From NCBI GenBank assembly GCA_033782935.1, contig JAWQEG010002477.1, positions 7,501 to 71,500 on the forward strand: a DNA stretch of 64,000 bases, written 5' to 3'. The stretch comes from Petrolisthes cinctipes. Taxonomy: Eukaryota > Arthropoda > Malacostraca > Decapoda > Porcellanidae. Positions 50,649 through 62,222 of this stretch are shown in pieces. The notes below the pieces were generated by a model. It saw only the letters and a program-made list of their open reading frames with translations, ran no database searches and was not told where the DNA came from. How positions within the stretch are numbered: the first letter of the stretch is position 1; each line of letters begins with the position of its first letter. Made by a program: the position numbers and the translations under genes.

Positions 50649-51778
50649 CAGGGTTGCCAGGTGGCCGTTTTTTCCGCCAGATTACTGGAATTTGGCCGTA
50701 AAATAGAATACTAGGCCGTAGATAAATTTAGTTGTCACGGCCAATCTATTGGCCGTATTTGGCCGAATTCAGTAAATGCGTGTATTTACTTTATTAATTC
50801 ATAGGAAATAAAATTATCATATTGTTCCGTGGATGTCTGTCGACGGGTAACTCGTTCACTTCACCTGTTCTGGACGTGTGAAGTTAGGAGTAATAAGCGC
50901 GAGTTAGCAGGGTACCCCAAAGTTCCTAACTGTTCTTCTACAGTTCCCTATTACAAGCGATTACGATTACATTCATTCAGATAAGCTTCCTAGTTATTGA
51001 GGTTGCTTCAATTGTTTCAGCTAACATACACTACCTCTCTGTTCTGTATAGTATCATGTCGGCAAATAAATAGAAAACCAGTTATGAAAGTGGCAGAAAA
51101 TATAGTAAGTAATGGGAAGAAAAATATGTGTGGGTGAGCAAAGCTAGTGATGGAAGTGAAAATGCATATTGTAAGCTTTGCAAGACACACTGGCTCCTAA
51201 AGCATCACGTCTCGCAGATCATGAGAAGTCAAAAGGCTACTCAAGTAGGGTCACTGCATCGAGTAAGTGTAGAGTTCTGCCTGTAGATTATATGCCTAAG
51301 AAATGTGACAAAGAGAAAAAACGTATTGAGCTAGAATTTGCCGTGGCTATATTGTGTCACTGTTCGGTAGCAAGTGTCAATCATCTTAGTGAAATGATGA
51401 ACAAAAATGGTAAAGGAAGTGAAATGGGGAACATAGAACTATATCGTACCAAGTGCAGCAAGTTGATTTCAAGAGTAATAGCTACAGCACTTTGTGAGGA
51501 GCTAAAAGATTATTTGAAGGGTAAGAAGTATTCAGTGCTCGTTGATGAAGCAACTGATGTGGCGTCAGATAAGCATCTTTTTGTCTAGAGTGACATCAGC
51601 GTCTTCAACAAGCTTCATTATTCAGATAAAGGTACCCCCATATGTATTATGCATAACATTCTTCTCATAAATATTTTTGGCCGAAAGATTTTGGCGATAT
51701 ATTTAACAGTTTGGCCGGTTTGGCCGTGAGGTGTTGGATTATTTGGGCGTGAACGTCTTCCACCACCTGGCAACCCTG
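50649..51778 (+). mobile_element. Internally deleted hAT transposon
   Basis: Inverted ends CAGGGTTGCCAGGTGG and CCACCTGGCAACCCTG, with 8-bp target duplication ctcttcag (50641-50648) and ctcttcac (51779-51786, one mismatch). Subterminal TTGGCCGT-type motifs repeat at both ends (50670-50770 and 51670-51730), typical of hAT transposase binding. Only an N-terminal transposase remnant remains inside. Confidence 0.92.
51178..51588 (+). pseudogene. hAT-like transposase, N-terminal fragment
   Basis: An open stretch inside the hAT element reads a family-typical block: KKRIELEFAVAILCHCSVAS, then LYRTKCSKLISRVIATALCE, then KYSVLVDEATDVASDKHLFV. The VDE(A/S)TD block is the start of the RNase H-like fold, with the first catalytic Asp. 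A stop follows directly, and the rest of the catalytic domain and the dimerisation domain are absent. Upstream (51055-51177) frame breaks remove the BED zinc finger. Non-functional. Confidence 0.85.
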
Positions 51779-51786
51779 CTCTTCAC

Positions 51787-54295
51787 TCTTCAGTCACTTT
51801 TGCTATCCTTCCTTCCAGGCGACCTCCGAGCAGTGGCTGGCAAAATATTGTTCTCATTTTCACACAGAGTAACATATATTGCATCTCCATGCTGACAAGG
51901 CCACGTACTGTACCACACATTAAAGTCACAGCATATGATAAGGATTTCAGTTGTTTACAGTATAGGCTACTGGTTTTCGAATGTCACTCGTCGTTAGCTG
52001 ATCAAATAATTAATCCTTGCACAGTGCTCACGGGAAACTTTCATAATTCCTGCTGATTTACACTTATTATCCATAAACATAAATTACAGTCTGTTTCAGC
52101 TGCAAGAAGGTATAATGACAATATGATGAGCCGCTGTGACGCATCGCGAATCTCTCACAATTCGTATCAGGATTCAGTGTGTGTGTGTGTGTTTGTGTTT
52201 TTTTTTTCAATTGTTTGGTCCACTGCAGGATGGTATATTAAAATGCCGTATGCAAGAACATTCATGGTGCATACGATGGCGTGGTAGCGGTAAGATGGCC
52301 CTGTAGTTTGTCTATGGAGTCATCGTACCGGTACCACGCCATCGTATACACCATGAATGTTCTTGCATACGGTCCACAGTCATAAAGTCCCTTCGGTATT
52401 ATTTAAGCGTTTGTCCATAATCACTACCATCAATTCTTATCTACCAAATACATTGCTTAATACATGTACGTCATTTCCTCATAGGTTATTTCCGTCGCAA
52501 GTGCATAGCTTTCGTAATACAACTACCCTAAACTGATTAAATTTTCCTAAATCCGTGGTGTGTACAGTGGCCATATTGGTGCAAACGGCCAATCAGCGTG
52601 CTTGATTAATGCGCCTCAATTTCAACAGCCAATCAGTGTGCTTGATTAATTACAATGGCTTCCCTTTGTACCGAGCGTCCGTCTGTCCCCGAACGTATTC
52701 TTCAGTACTGTTTTGAGAATATCGAAGCCAGTTTAGACTTTTAACGTGTCCACGGAGTATAACCAACGTCAGTCAACTGCCCCACGTGTAATAAGGTCTG
52801 TATTTACCGCCACTCGAATACCAATTCAAGATGGCCACCGAGTATTTACATCGCCCCGGTAAACTGCTAAGGTTAGTCCCCGGTAGTCTGCCCCGGTTTG
52901 GTCCCGGTAGTTTGCCACGGTCCTGATTTGGTTAGGTTAGGTCAGGTGTGGTCTACCTAATTCTATTTAATGCTTTGTAGTGTTTTTCAGACGAATCTGT
53001 AATTCATATCTGGCGAAAATTAGTGTTTTCGGAGATTGGGTGGATAGAATTACTATTTGATAAAAGTTTGTCACAGGAATTGAAATGGACTATTTTATTA
53101 ATTAATAAAAAAAAAAAAAAAAACAGCAACAGGCGCGTTCATTACCAGGTGTAAGTACAGTACAATACAGTCCAGTTATCCATGCATTTCCCGCACCTGT
53201 ACACCCATTCCTCCACCTCCTCCCTGGTATGCGTCTGCCAGAGCTACCCACTCCGACATTCAGTTTGCTACATAAATAGCATTAAGATAAAGGCAGCGTT
53301 GAGTATTCAGTGGCAAGGTAAAGCAAAAAATAAACGACACACTAACCCATTCTGAAGGACGCTGCCAAGGCCTTGATAGTGAGGCCAGACATTTAGACAT
53401 GCACTACGACTTAGCAAAATATTTCGTGACATGGGAAGGTGTGAGTGGACAAAGGAATATGGTACAGACTTCCAAGGCAAACATTATTAGCCTTGGAGAC
53501 TTCCACTTCTAGTTGTAAACAATGCAGGGATAAACACGCGATTTTGTTCTTGTTAGGAAGAGGTGTGCGCTAGTGAGATACTGTATGTTTGTTGGTTGTT
53601 TGTGGTACAGTCTACCCAGATGACCTTGTAATGTCTGCCTGTTAGCCTAGCCTAGCTGCCATCTTTACTATACTATACTTATAACAGGAAAACAAACCAG
53701 GATGTTGCAGTAATATTACGTTATTAGTTTATTACTTACCGTCCGCCTGGGTCGGGTCTTATTCTAATTACTTCACATTAACCTTGTGGAGAGGTGTAGC
53801 GCCCTCCTGTAACCTCAGTGAATTATATGATCCTGTTAAGTAGAACACATGAAAATAGAACATAAGTAATTCTGGACCATCCACTTGCTTATCCAATCAA
53901 AGTCACTGCCGAATATATTGTAGGTACTCGGATTGTTTTAATGGAAGTTGAATGATACCGGTACTCCCGTTTGTAAGGAGTTATAAAAGTCACAAGGAAA
54001 GGGTTCTTCTATATAATTTTTTCCGCCGTAACAGGCAGCAAGGCTTGAATAGTCCCGACAAAACCTGTTCTTCTCTCTGTGTGTTAGGCTTAGTTTTTCC
54101 TCAATAAAAACCCCATAGCATAACCTCACCTGTTGTAACCTGCTTGAAAAAATAAGACAGAACATAAAGGAACGTATAATGCGTGAATGAAGGCTTGATA
54201 AATGTGAAATAAAAAATTGGCCTTGGCCTTGACCCTAACTTGACTTGCCTTGCCTTGGGGCCGCCAGAGCAATCAGTCAGTTCCCTACCACACCC
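51787..54295. other. Intergenic DNA with CCAAT duplication and GGTAGTTTGCC repeats
   Basis: Holds a perfect-stem palindrome (52246-52372), two near-identical CCAATCA-containing blocks (52590-52650), CACGTG at 52783-52788, and GGTAGTTTGCC/GGTTAGG units at 52856-52945. No coding exon recognised. Confidence 0.5.
52246..52372. repeat. Palindrome with about 46-bp arms
   Basis: Left arm begins CCGTATGCAAGAACATTCAT; the right arm ends with its complement ATGAATGTTCTTGCATACGG. Arms are nearly identical, with a loop of about 35 bases. Confidence 0.93.
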
Positions 54296-54299
54296 TTAA

Positions 54300-54450
54300 G
54301 GGCCCTGTGATCGTGTATGGAAATAGGTGGCTTCTGATTCCTCCTGACTATACCAAGAAACACGCTCTTTCCATATAGGTGCACGGTATTTCGTGGCTGT
54401 ATTTGAAGGACTCTTTTATCTCCAATTTTCAGACTACATCACAGGGTCCC
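54300..54450. mobile_element. TTAA MITE (GGGNCCCTGTGAT family)
   Basis: TTAA on both sides (54296-54299; 54451-54454). Ends GGGCCCTGTGAT and ATCACAGGGTCCC. Internal block gattcctcctgactatacca and its relatives are shared with the copies at 59361, 60020 and 60462. Confidence 0.88.
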
Positions 54451-55590
54451 TTAACCTGTACCTCTGTCTGTCTACCTTCCTCTGACTCTTTTTCACCTTC
54501 CTATCCTCCCTCTACCCTCTCTCTTACCTTTACTCTCCCCTTGGGTTATTGCTGAGATTATGTGGTCAGTACATTGAGGGTTTGGACGCCCCTGCTGACC
54601 CGAGACATTCCCTTTCTGTTCTCCAGCTGTCCTTTCTTTCACTCTATGTCCTTTCTACTTGCTGTCCCTCCCCTCTATCTCCTTCCCTTAGTATTTCCTT
54701 ATTACACTCCTACATTTCTCTGCCTTCTTCCTGCCTTAATTTGAGAGAGAGATAAAAGGTTGTGTAATTGTGTGTTTATGTTAACGTGACGAAGTGAGCT
54801 CTACCCAACTCCAGATCACTATCCTTGAATGAAACCCAGGTACCAACCCTTCCACCCAACTGACTCGTATCTATCTATCTATCTACCTACATACATCCTC
54901 CTATAGGACCTACACTAACTTTCCACCTCCTGACCTACCTACCTACTGTGTTGTACCTTTCTACTTCCTCTTCCCCCAACCCTATACTGTCTCTCCTTCC
55001 CTTCTTATCTTACCCACTTTAATCCCTTGGTTCTCACTCACTTTTTCCAGAATACCTTCCTTTTTCGTCTTACTCATTCCCCCTCATTTAAACTCTCTGG
55101 TACTCTCTCCCTCTCTCCAGTCATTCCCACTTCCACCCTCCTTACTATCCTACTACGCCCCTTCCCCCACCCACCCACCCAAAAACAGGAGAGTAGCAGC
55201 ATGGGGATGGAGGCGATGCGTGAGGTAGAGGGGAATCCTTGGCAGAGCAGCAGCAGGGCGGGCCGGACCAACGTGTATACATTGAAGTGGGGTAGCAATT
55301 GAAAAAGCCCGAGGGAAGAAGAAAAAAACGTAACGGAGCAGGTTTATACGCAGCAAGTTCAGAGAGAGAGAGAGAGAATTTGGTGTGCAAGGAAAGAGGG
55401 AAGGAAGAAAAGCAAGGGATGTTGAAGATTGAGACCCTATAGTGCATTTTTTTTGTTAGTGAGGAGAATGAGTGTGTTCGTGTATAAGGCTGAAAAGAGT
55501 GGCAAGTCATACAAGAGATAAATCATAGCTGTAGCCTTCATACTCTCCTCTCGCACTGACTCGCACCTAACCAACATTCACAGAAATAAT

Positions 55591-55688
55591 TTGGTATTTG
55601 TAATATTGAACTCCCTTATATTTTGGTATTTGTAATATTGAACTCCCTTATATTTTGGTATTTGTAATATTGAACTCCCTTATATTTT
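55591..55688. repeat. 32-bp tandem repeat, three perfect copies
   Basis: Unit ttttggtatttgtaatattg plus aactcccttata, three times with almost no differences; the first copy lacks two Ts. Confidence 0.95.
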
Positions 55689-55699
55689 ACACAAGGATA

Positions 55700-56214
55700 A
55701 CCAGCAATGGAGGTAATAATATGTAAAGGTGTCCATATATGAAAGATAAACAGGATCTTTATGGCAGTTTTCGTGGTATTAGAAGCCGAGGAGGGGAACC
55801 ACCACACTTTTATTTTATACTGTTGGTCTGTGACACGAGACGACTGACTATATAGCCATGTTCGCAGGCCCTATCACCTATAAGAGAGATCATTAGTATC
55901 CCAGTAGAGGAAGAAGCTTGGGCCTGTATGTGTTCGTTTTGTTTATACATTGGGCTGGGATGCGTGTGGTGGACCTCCGTGCATAATGTGGTAATGATCA
56001 TTTTTGTTTGAGATTTTGTTGAGAAGTAGCGAAGTTAGTTAGTTAGTTGCTTCAAGACAAATGAATACAATAGAAAACTCCCCCCCACCCCACCCTAGTT
56101 GTAGAAATGACTGCAGGTTAAGGATCAGACCGAAGGCTATGATTATGAAATTCTCGTGGTGTCGATATTATGCTGTACACACTTCCTGCTTACCATGGCG
56201 GAACGGACACGAAA

Positions 56215-56290
<76 letters not shown>

Positions 56291-58239
56291 TGTTCTTAGG
56301 GTACTGAATTAGAAAAATAAAAAAAGATTAGTGGTAAGACCCAAGATGGTGAGAGTTGTAATAACAAACGAGGTCATGTTGGGGAAGGCATGATTAGTGA
56401 GTTGACCTACCCCGCGGCTGGGTCTCACACACACACACACGCACGTTGCCTCAATATCTATCTCTGAGAAACAAGGTAAAATAGAAGGGCTATGCTGTAC
56501 TACAACCCTAAGATGTCTGACAATTTTAGCCATTTCTACTTTTACAAATGGTGGAGTAAACTCCAAGACAATATCATTAGTTATCAACCATGTAAAGATG
56601 TATAGATCTGCGAAGAGTGTGTTGAGATGAGGAAAGACTTCTCCCTCTCATCTATAGAGAGGGATGAGGGCTGGTGGGTATCAGGTCAGGGGGTAAGGCT
56701 GAACCATTTATGAGCCTATTAGTTTTACCACACCCGGAAAAGTTCATTTTAATAGTGTTTTGAAGGTTATCTGTATATACTGTTGCTTAACACACACACA
56801 CATTATTATTATTATATTTAGTTCTCTTTGGTCTCTCCATCACACTTCATATCTTCCCGTTTCAATTAAAGAAAGGCTTCGGTGTGTGTTGCGTAATATT
56901 CATCACTGAGATCTATAAGGAACCCGTCCAGTCAAGATTTACAGAAGGGACTCATTATCCAGTGTGATCTTGTAGCCTACTCTTACCACATCCTCTTAAT
57001 ACATTCCGGTTTGATCATTATGTACGGTACTATGATGATGTAACGTTTTAATTTTTTATCGTGATTCTCAATGCAATTCGTGGTCTATCATCTAAAGGAG
57101 TAGTCTGCGATCAGTACTTTGATGAAACAAACTTTTTCCATAAACTATAGCCTACCACCGTGAAGGCCACTACAAAGTCCACCACGGAAAAAATGTACAT
57201 TATTTATAGAAGTTTATTATACCTTGTGTAGTAGATTAGCGAGGTAGTGTGACCTTCAGTGACACTAAGTTTAGAATGTAACTTCTATCACGAGGCCGGT
57301 GCTGCAGTTCCGTCAAGAGGCGTGGTGTGACGCGGGTGTGTTCCTCTCGCGTCTCGGGTGGCACTGACTCCTCTTTCCAGCCACCTCCCTTATATACTCT
57401 CCAGTAGACCTCGATTCTCGCCTGAATTTTCCAGTAATCCAAATTTTTTTTCGGTATTCCTGTTGTAGGACGAGATAAAAAAGGTGAATCTGTTTTTTAA
57501 TAATAACGCAAAATATTGCTAACTGTCTGTTTACAATAAAAATATCTCCAACTCTATCAATGTAAATTTAATTGTAAGAGAATTGTTCTGATCTAGTTCG
57601 TCTGCTTATAGATATCTAATTCTTCGAGTCCTTAGATATCAAATTGTGCATGTAAAAGATCTAATGAGATGAAGTAGCTGATATTATAATCCGTGGTTTA
57701 GGCGTTTTTTTTTTTTTTTTTTTTTTAAGATACGGTAGCAGTGTGTTTGTTATCATATCCTTCACATTACTGTATACCCATCTGTAAGGCGTATACAAAC
57801 GAACTTTTGAGGGACATTACAGGACATAGACGGTAGATGGGTGCGGCTTGTTTTACCACTTGTTGCGTCACTCCATGTTCCAGCAGTTATTGTAGCGTGT
57901 GGTGGGGACTGCGTAGCGACTCTGACATCACACACACACACACACACACGTACCGTCAGTGCTGTCTGGCTAAGGGCTTCTACTGTAGGTCTGCGTGTTC
58001 TAGTTTATGTTGGAGCACATTGCGTGTACAGTATCCCACCCATCTTCTTAATTATTATTAAAATAGACCAGAGGCACAAAGCTGGGAGAGAATGAAAGCA
58101 TTCTATCAATCCGAGGACCCCAGCCCCATGAATCCAACCTGAAGAAAAGAAGACAGCTTAGAGAAAGAAAGATGATCAGTTAGCTTAATAAAAACATATT
58201 AGCCCTGCTCTTGAAGCCAGCCAGTCCTACACCATCTAT
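55700..58239. other. Intergenic DNA, no gene seen
   Basis: Simple repeats dominate: GA at 56219-56286, CA at 56427-56442, T at 57703-57726, CA at 57931-57951. No exon-like ORF was recognised. Confidence 0.5.
56219..56286. repeat. (GA)n microsatellite
   Basis: Pure GA run of 34 units. Confidence 0.97.
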
Positions 58240-58740
58240 GACTATAGAGATAAACGATCGACTGTACTGACAGGTTCTACAGTGCGGCAATACGTAAGCA
58301 AACTTATGGGAGTCCAATGCACCACGAGTGACACGAGCTGGGACATACAGAGCAAGGCCGCTTGACTCTTCAAGCGGCCTTGATACAGAGGTGGCAGAGA
58401 CGAGTTTAGAGGATGCAGCACATTACTTCTGTTCTTGAACAGCATGCACAATGATGCAACAGAATGAAGGTGACTCAAATTACAATCAAGTGAACCGCCG
58501 GGAAGAAAATTAGCATTAGAAACAATCCTATCCAGCAACTTGAGATGGCTGAACACCACACTGGAGAACAGTATTCCATCAGAGGCAACACAAAGGAGTT
58601 AAAACACCGCAGTAACAATGAGTGATCTCCGAACACACGCCAAGCTCTACACATTATACCTAACTTTTGGGAGACAGACCTCGAGATTGACAAGGGAAAG
58701 TAAATCCAGTGTTGGTAATCCTGGAGCAACTGATTCCTCC
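58240..58740 (-). pseudogene. Non-LTR retrotransposon relic (reverse transcriptase C-terminal part)
   Basis: The minus strand reads, across one frameshift near 58550, SVSQKLGIMCRAWRVFGDHS, then FVLPLMEYCSPVWCSA, then HLKLLDRIVSNANFLPGG and SVASLCMLFKNRSNVLHPL. This is the region after the catalytic core in a common arthropod LINE group. Frameshifts show it is dead. Confidence 0.85.
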
Positions 58741-58997
58741 AAACTATTCCAGGTCACAAACTCCAATTATCTTTGTTTACCTAGCTGGTCCTGTTTCCTT
58801 TCATACTTTGGAGGAATCAAGGCACTCTAATCTATGTACCTAAAGTGTACTACCCCCATAACACTCCCAGGCTCGTCATTCAATGTTCAGATATCTTAGT
58901 GGCTATTACAGCAGTTACTGAAACAACCACATATAAAATCATAGAGTGTTAATAATCTTTTGTACAGAACACCCAAGAATACGTGTTTATGGTCTCC

Positions 58998-59059
58998 TTA
59001 ATAATGTAAAAATATATAATTACAAATATAGGGTGGAGCTAATATTAAAATGTGTATGT

Positions 59060-59096
<37 letters not shown>

Positions 59097-59160
59097 TGTG
59101 TTTACATGTGTGTGTGTAAGTGTTTGTGTGTGTACGTGTGTAAGTGTGTGTGTGTGTGAC
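58998..59160. repeat. (GT)n-rich tract
   Basis: GT run at 59061-59093 with further imperfect GT blocks to 59158. Open frames on both strands here are artefacts. Confidence 0.95.
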
Positions 59161-59360
59161 CGACATTTTTTGGTTACCATGGTTACGTGTGCTGAACGAG
59201 GACTATCTTTCTTATATTCTAACTTCATTAAGGATAATATTTAGTACTTGGGCTTCTACTGTTATACTGTAGTCACTTGCTTTACACCGAATATACAGTA
59301 TAATTATGTCGTTATACCAACATACAGCATGCTAGTCAACTGCCCCGGTGCTGTAGTTAA

Positions 59361-59496
59361 GGAACCCTGTGTTGTAGTAAGGAAATTGGAGGTAAATGAG
59401 TCCTCCAAATATTGCCACGAAATGGAAGGAGCTTGTTTCGTGGCACAGTCAGGAGGAATCAGAAGCCACTAAGTCTCCTACACGATCACAGGGTCC
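59361..59496. mobile_element. TTAA MITE, inverted copy
   Basis: TTAA at 59357-59360 and 59497-59500. The sequence is the reverse orientation of the 60462 copy (gattcctcctgac appears as gtcaggaggaatc). Confidence 0.85.
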
Positions 59497-59690
59497 TTAA
59501 ATGAAGTATTGGGAAGGTATGTACAGTACAGTAGTTTAGCCAGATGCAGCAGCAACCCGTCGTCCAGTATAGTTTCCTGTGGACTCACCAACAAGAGTAG
59601 AATGAATCTTTTGGCCTCGATAGCACATTGGCTAAGACTACTTACTATATTTATTTTATATACTATAAACAATATATTCCAAACAGTTAA

Positions 59691-59852
59691 GGGGGTAGTA
59701 GGAAACACTGCTGATAAATATGGAGCAACTGATTCCTCCCAACTATTCCGAGCAACAGGACCCCATTATATTTGTCCATCTAGTTCTGTTTCCTGGCATA
59801 CTTTGTAGGAATCAAGACACTCCAATCTACCAAAAGTATACTATCTATCCCC
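59691..59852. mobile_element. TTAA MITE (GGGGGTAGTA family)
   Basis: TTAA at 59687-59690 and 59853-59856; ends GGGGGTAGTA and ATCTATCCCC. Internal gattcctcccaactattcc core. A decayed relative without clear ends lies at about 58698-58858. Confidence 0.82.
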
Positions 59853-59898
59853 TTAAGACTGACGTATGAGTACCAGATGCACTGCGGTTATTAATTAA

Positions 59899-60179
59899 GG
59901 GGGTAATAAATATACTTGTGGTACAGTACTTTAGAACGACTTGATTGTTCCAGAGTATACCAGGAAACAGGACCAGATTAACAAATAATAATAGTGTTCT
60001 GTTGCTTGGAATAGATTAAGGGCCCTGTAATCGTATATGCCACGAAACAAGCTCCTTCCATATAGGTGATGTCTCGTGGCAACATTTGAAGGACTCATTT
60101 ATCTCCATTATTCTGACTACATCACAGGGTCCCTTAAAGGAATAAGTTGCTCCAGACTTATCAACACTCTATTATCCCC
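59899..60179. mobile_element. TTAA MITE split by a second MITE
   Basis: Outer TTAA at 59895-59898 and 60180-60183; ends GGGGGTAATA and TATTATCCCC. It is interrupted by a complete element of the other family at 60020-60133. Confidence 0.85.
60020..60133. mobile_element. Nested TTAA MITE (GGGNCCCTGTGAT family)
   Basis: TTAA at 60016-60019 and 60134-60137; ends GGGCCCTGTAAT and ATCACAGGGTCCC. Inserted into the element at 59899-60179. Confidence 0.9.
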
Positions 60180-60461
60180 TTAAGTGGACAAACACAAAGG
60201 ACTTGACTTGCATAAGATGTGGCTGTGTAGGCTTCATTCAACTCACGTGTGCTGTGTTGATGTGAGAATGACAATAGGGTGGCAAAGTTGGTGTGGCACA
60301 GTGGGATGGGCAGGTTGTGGACAAGAACCATCTACAGACAAGTGATATTAGCAACTCAAAGGGATGAAGATAATTATTTGACTTTATTTTATATGTATTT
60401 AAACTTTTACATTGGGAGTCTATAGAGGGAGTTAGCACAGAAGCACAGTTCTTTTAATTAA

Positions 60462-60608
60462 GGACCCTGTGATCGTGTATGAAAATTGGAGGCTTTTGAT
60501 TCCTCCTGACTATGCCACGAAACAAGCTCCTTCCATATTGGTGGTGTTTCGTGGCAATATTTGAAGGACTCATTTATCTCAAAGTTTCTGACTACATCAC
60601 AGCGTCCC
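60462..60608. mobile_element. TTAA MITE (GGGNCCCTGTGAT family)
   Basis: TTAA at 60458-60461 and 60609-60612; ends GGACCCTGTGAT and ATCACAGCGTCCC. An internal inverted repeat pairs ccacgaaac with gtttcgtgg. Confidence 0.88.
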
Positions 60609-61383
60609 TTAAGCAACGGGAGATATCGCGTCAACAAGACTGTACTCCTTGCAGGTGAGTCATTCATGTGCTTTATTTACTTTTATGCTGTTAAGATATT
60701 TGTAGTATTTTAAGAATACTTGAATTGATATATGAAGGGTAAAGTATATTCACACAACAATTTGAGTTACATTTATTGCATTGTTAAATATTATACACTT
60801 ATCTCGAAAATCATTAGCGAGGATGAATGACCGGAACAAATTTCTTTTCAGGATCTATGACGTCAAACTTGTTGAGTGGAATATGCTTCTTTAGTAAAAC
60901 AAATACATTTAGACACACAGGATTGGGCGTATTACCTGTGTATTTCCTCACAATTAGTAAGGTGCCTGGTGGCTTCCTGGCTCTCGTGAACAGTAAGCTA
61001 CCAAGAAACTAGATGGCCTCAGGAGACACCATAATACCAGGTATCCTCCTCGTGAGAAACCTTGATATCAGATTGCCTCAGAAGATGTTATGGTATCAGG
61101 TACTTTTAGGGACACCATGGTAAGTATACTATCAAGGTGTCATGTATGGTGTGTCCAGGAATACAATAAAGAATTGTTACTTCTGACCAAGAACCAGCCT
61201 CTGGAGACACTACCAACACAGAACCCCAATGTCGAAGTGAACTCTGGCTCCAACTGACTGCACCCCAGGATAATTCATCTTCATAACAAGAGGACACCTG
61301 TTAGCAGCAGCAGCACCAACAGTAGCAGCCATCTAGATACTTGTTGAAGGAGAGTGGCTGGCGGGAGGTATCTAGGGTTGGCA

Positions 61384-61557
61384 TTAGCAAACACTACTGA
61401 AACCGGTGTTGACACAGATTCGGCGTGTAGTCCCTGATGATTGTCTCTTATGACGAGGCAAGACAATTCTTCTATCCGTCTGCTTGGGAAGGGGCACAGC
61501 CACACCCACCGCCGCCAACACCAACGCCAACACCATCATCAACAACACCATCCGCAT
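61384..61557 (-). CDS. Putative small secreted C-x-N-T-G-x4-C peptide, copy B (57 aa)
   Basis: ATG at 61557, stop taa at 61384-61386; an in-frame ATG six codons further upstream is also open. Residues 1-20 are a signal peptide (MRMVLLMMVLALVLAAVGVA), then VPLPKQ, basic sites RR (29-30), RHKR (35-38) and RR (45-46), and the C-terminal end ICVNTGFSSVC. Aligned with copy A, the signal peptide, the P-x-P after it, the dibasic sites and the ring C-x-N-T-G-x4-C are kept, while the spacer has diverged. Before the ATG stands TTGTATCGGCAG, matching the acceptor-like TTGTATTGACAG of copy A. Flanking sequence downstream of both stops also aligns (for example GGAGCCAGAGT on the coding strand), so the copies arose by segmental duplication. 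A TATA-like ATTTATATACTGG on the coding strand about 190 bases upstream (near 61747-61759) could be a promoter. Function unknown. Confidence 0.6.
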   Translation of the reverse strand: MRMVLLMMVLALVLAAVGVAVPLPKQTDRRIVLPRHKRQSSGTTRRICVNTGFSSVC

Positions 61558-61569
61558 CTGCCGATACAA

Positions 61570-62222
61570 CAACATTCAAGCTTATTACATTAAACATAAA
61601 TTTTCCATCACAGTAGATGAGGGATCTACTGTGTCCAAGTTGTAAAGTAATTATTAGTTTATACCTTGTACTATGTAAGTGACTAACTTTGACTTCCCAT
61701 GCACGTGTAATATAAGAAAAGGCTACACGACCTGTGCTTCATGCCAGTATATAAATATCTGGACAGTCCATCAGAAGGACATTTAAATATAATTAAACTT
61801 ATTATCACATTATACATCTCTAATCTCCTAGATATGCGGTGTTTGTGTTCTTTTCTTCATGTTCCACCAGGGAGGACATAAGAAATAAGTTAATCGCGGA
61901 GATTTTGAGCAGATTAAGAGAAAAATACATATTTTCTTGAAGAACTGTATTCATACCTTGATTGATTAATTTGGAGTGGAGTTTACTGTCTGAAGGTTGT
62001 TGGTGCGGTTCAGTGAATTGGATTGGTGGACAAGTGATGAGCAGAGCCTGATGCAATTCCTATCAAGGTCCAGGAGGCACTGATGCCCTACTGGCCCATC
62101 TTCCTTTTATACTCCTCAGGCTGCCTCGCCGTTCACCCTCATGTATCCAATGACCTGTTTGTAGTTTTGGTTTGTGTTGTGTTGCAGATCATAAAGAAAT
62201 AATGTGGACTTTTCTCAAATGC
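61570..62222. other. Region upstream of peptide copy B
   Basis: AT-rich DNA that may hold the 5'UTR exon and promoter of copy B (minus strand; TATA-like motif near 61750). No other gene seen. Confidence 0.45.

Noticed and set aside
54549..54755. Short pyrimidine-rich open frames
   Set aside because: Both overlapping frames are Leu/Ser/Pro translations of a CT-rich stretch.
61281..61505. 74-residue minus-strand frame ending in a Leu-rich tail
   Set aside because: It overlaps peptide copy B in another frame, and its hydrophobic tail comes from a GCT-type simple repeat in the 3' flank.
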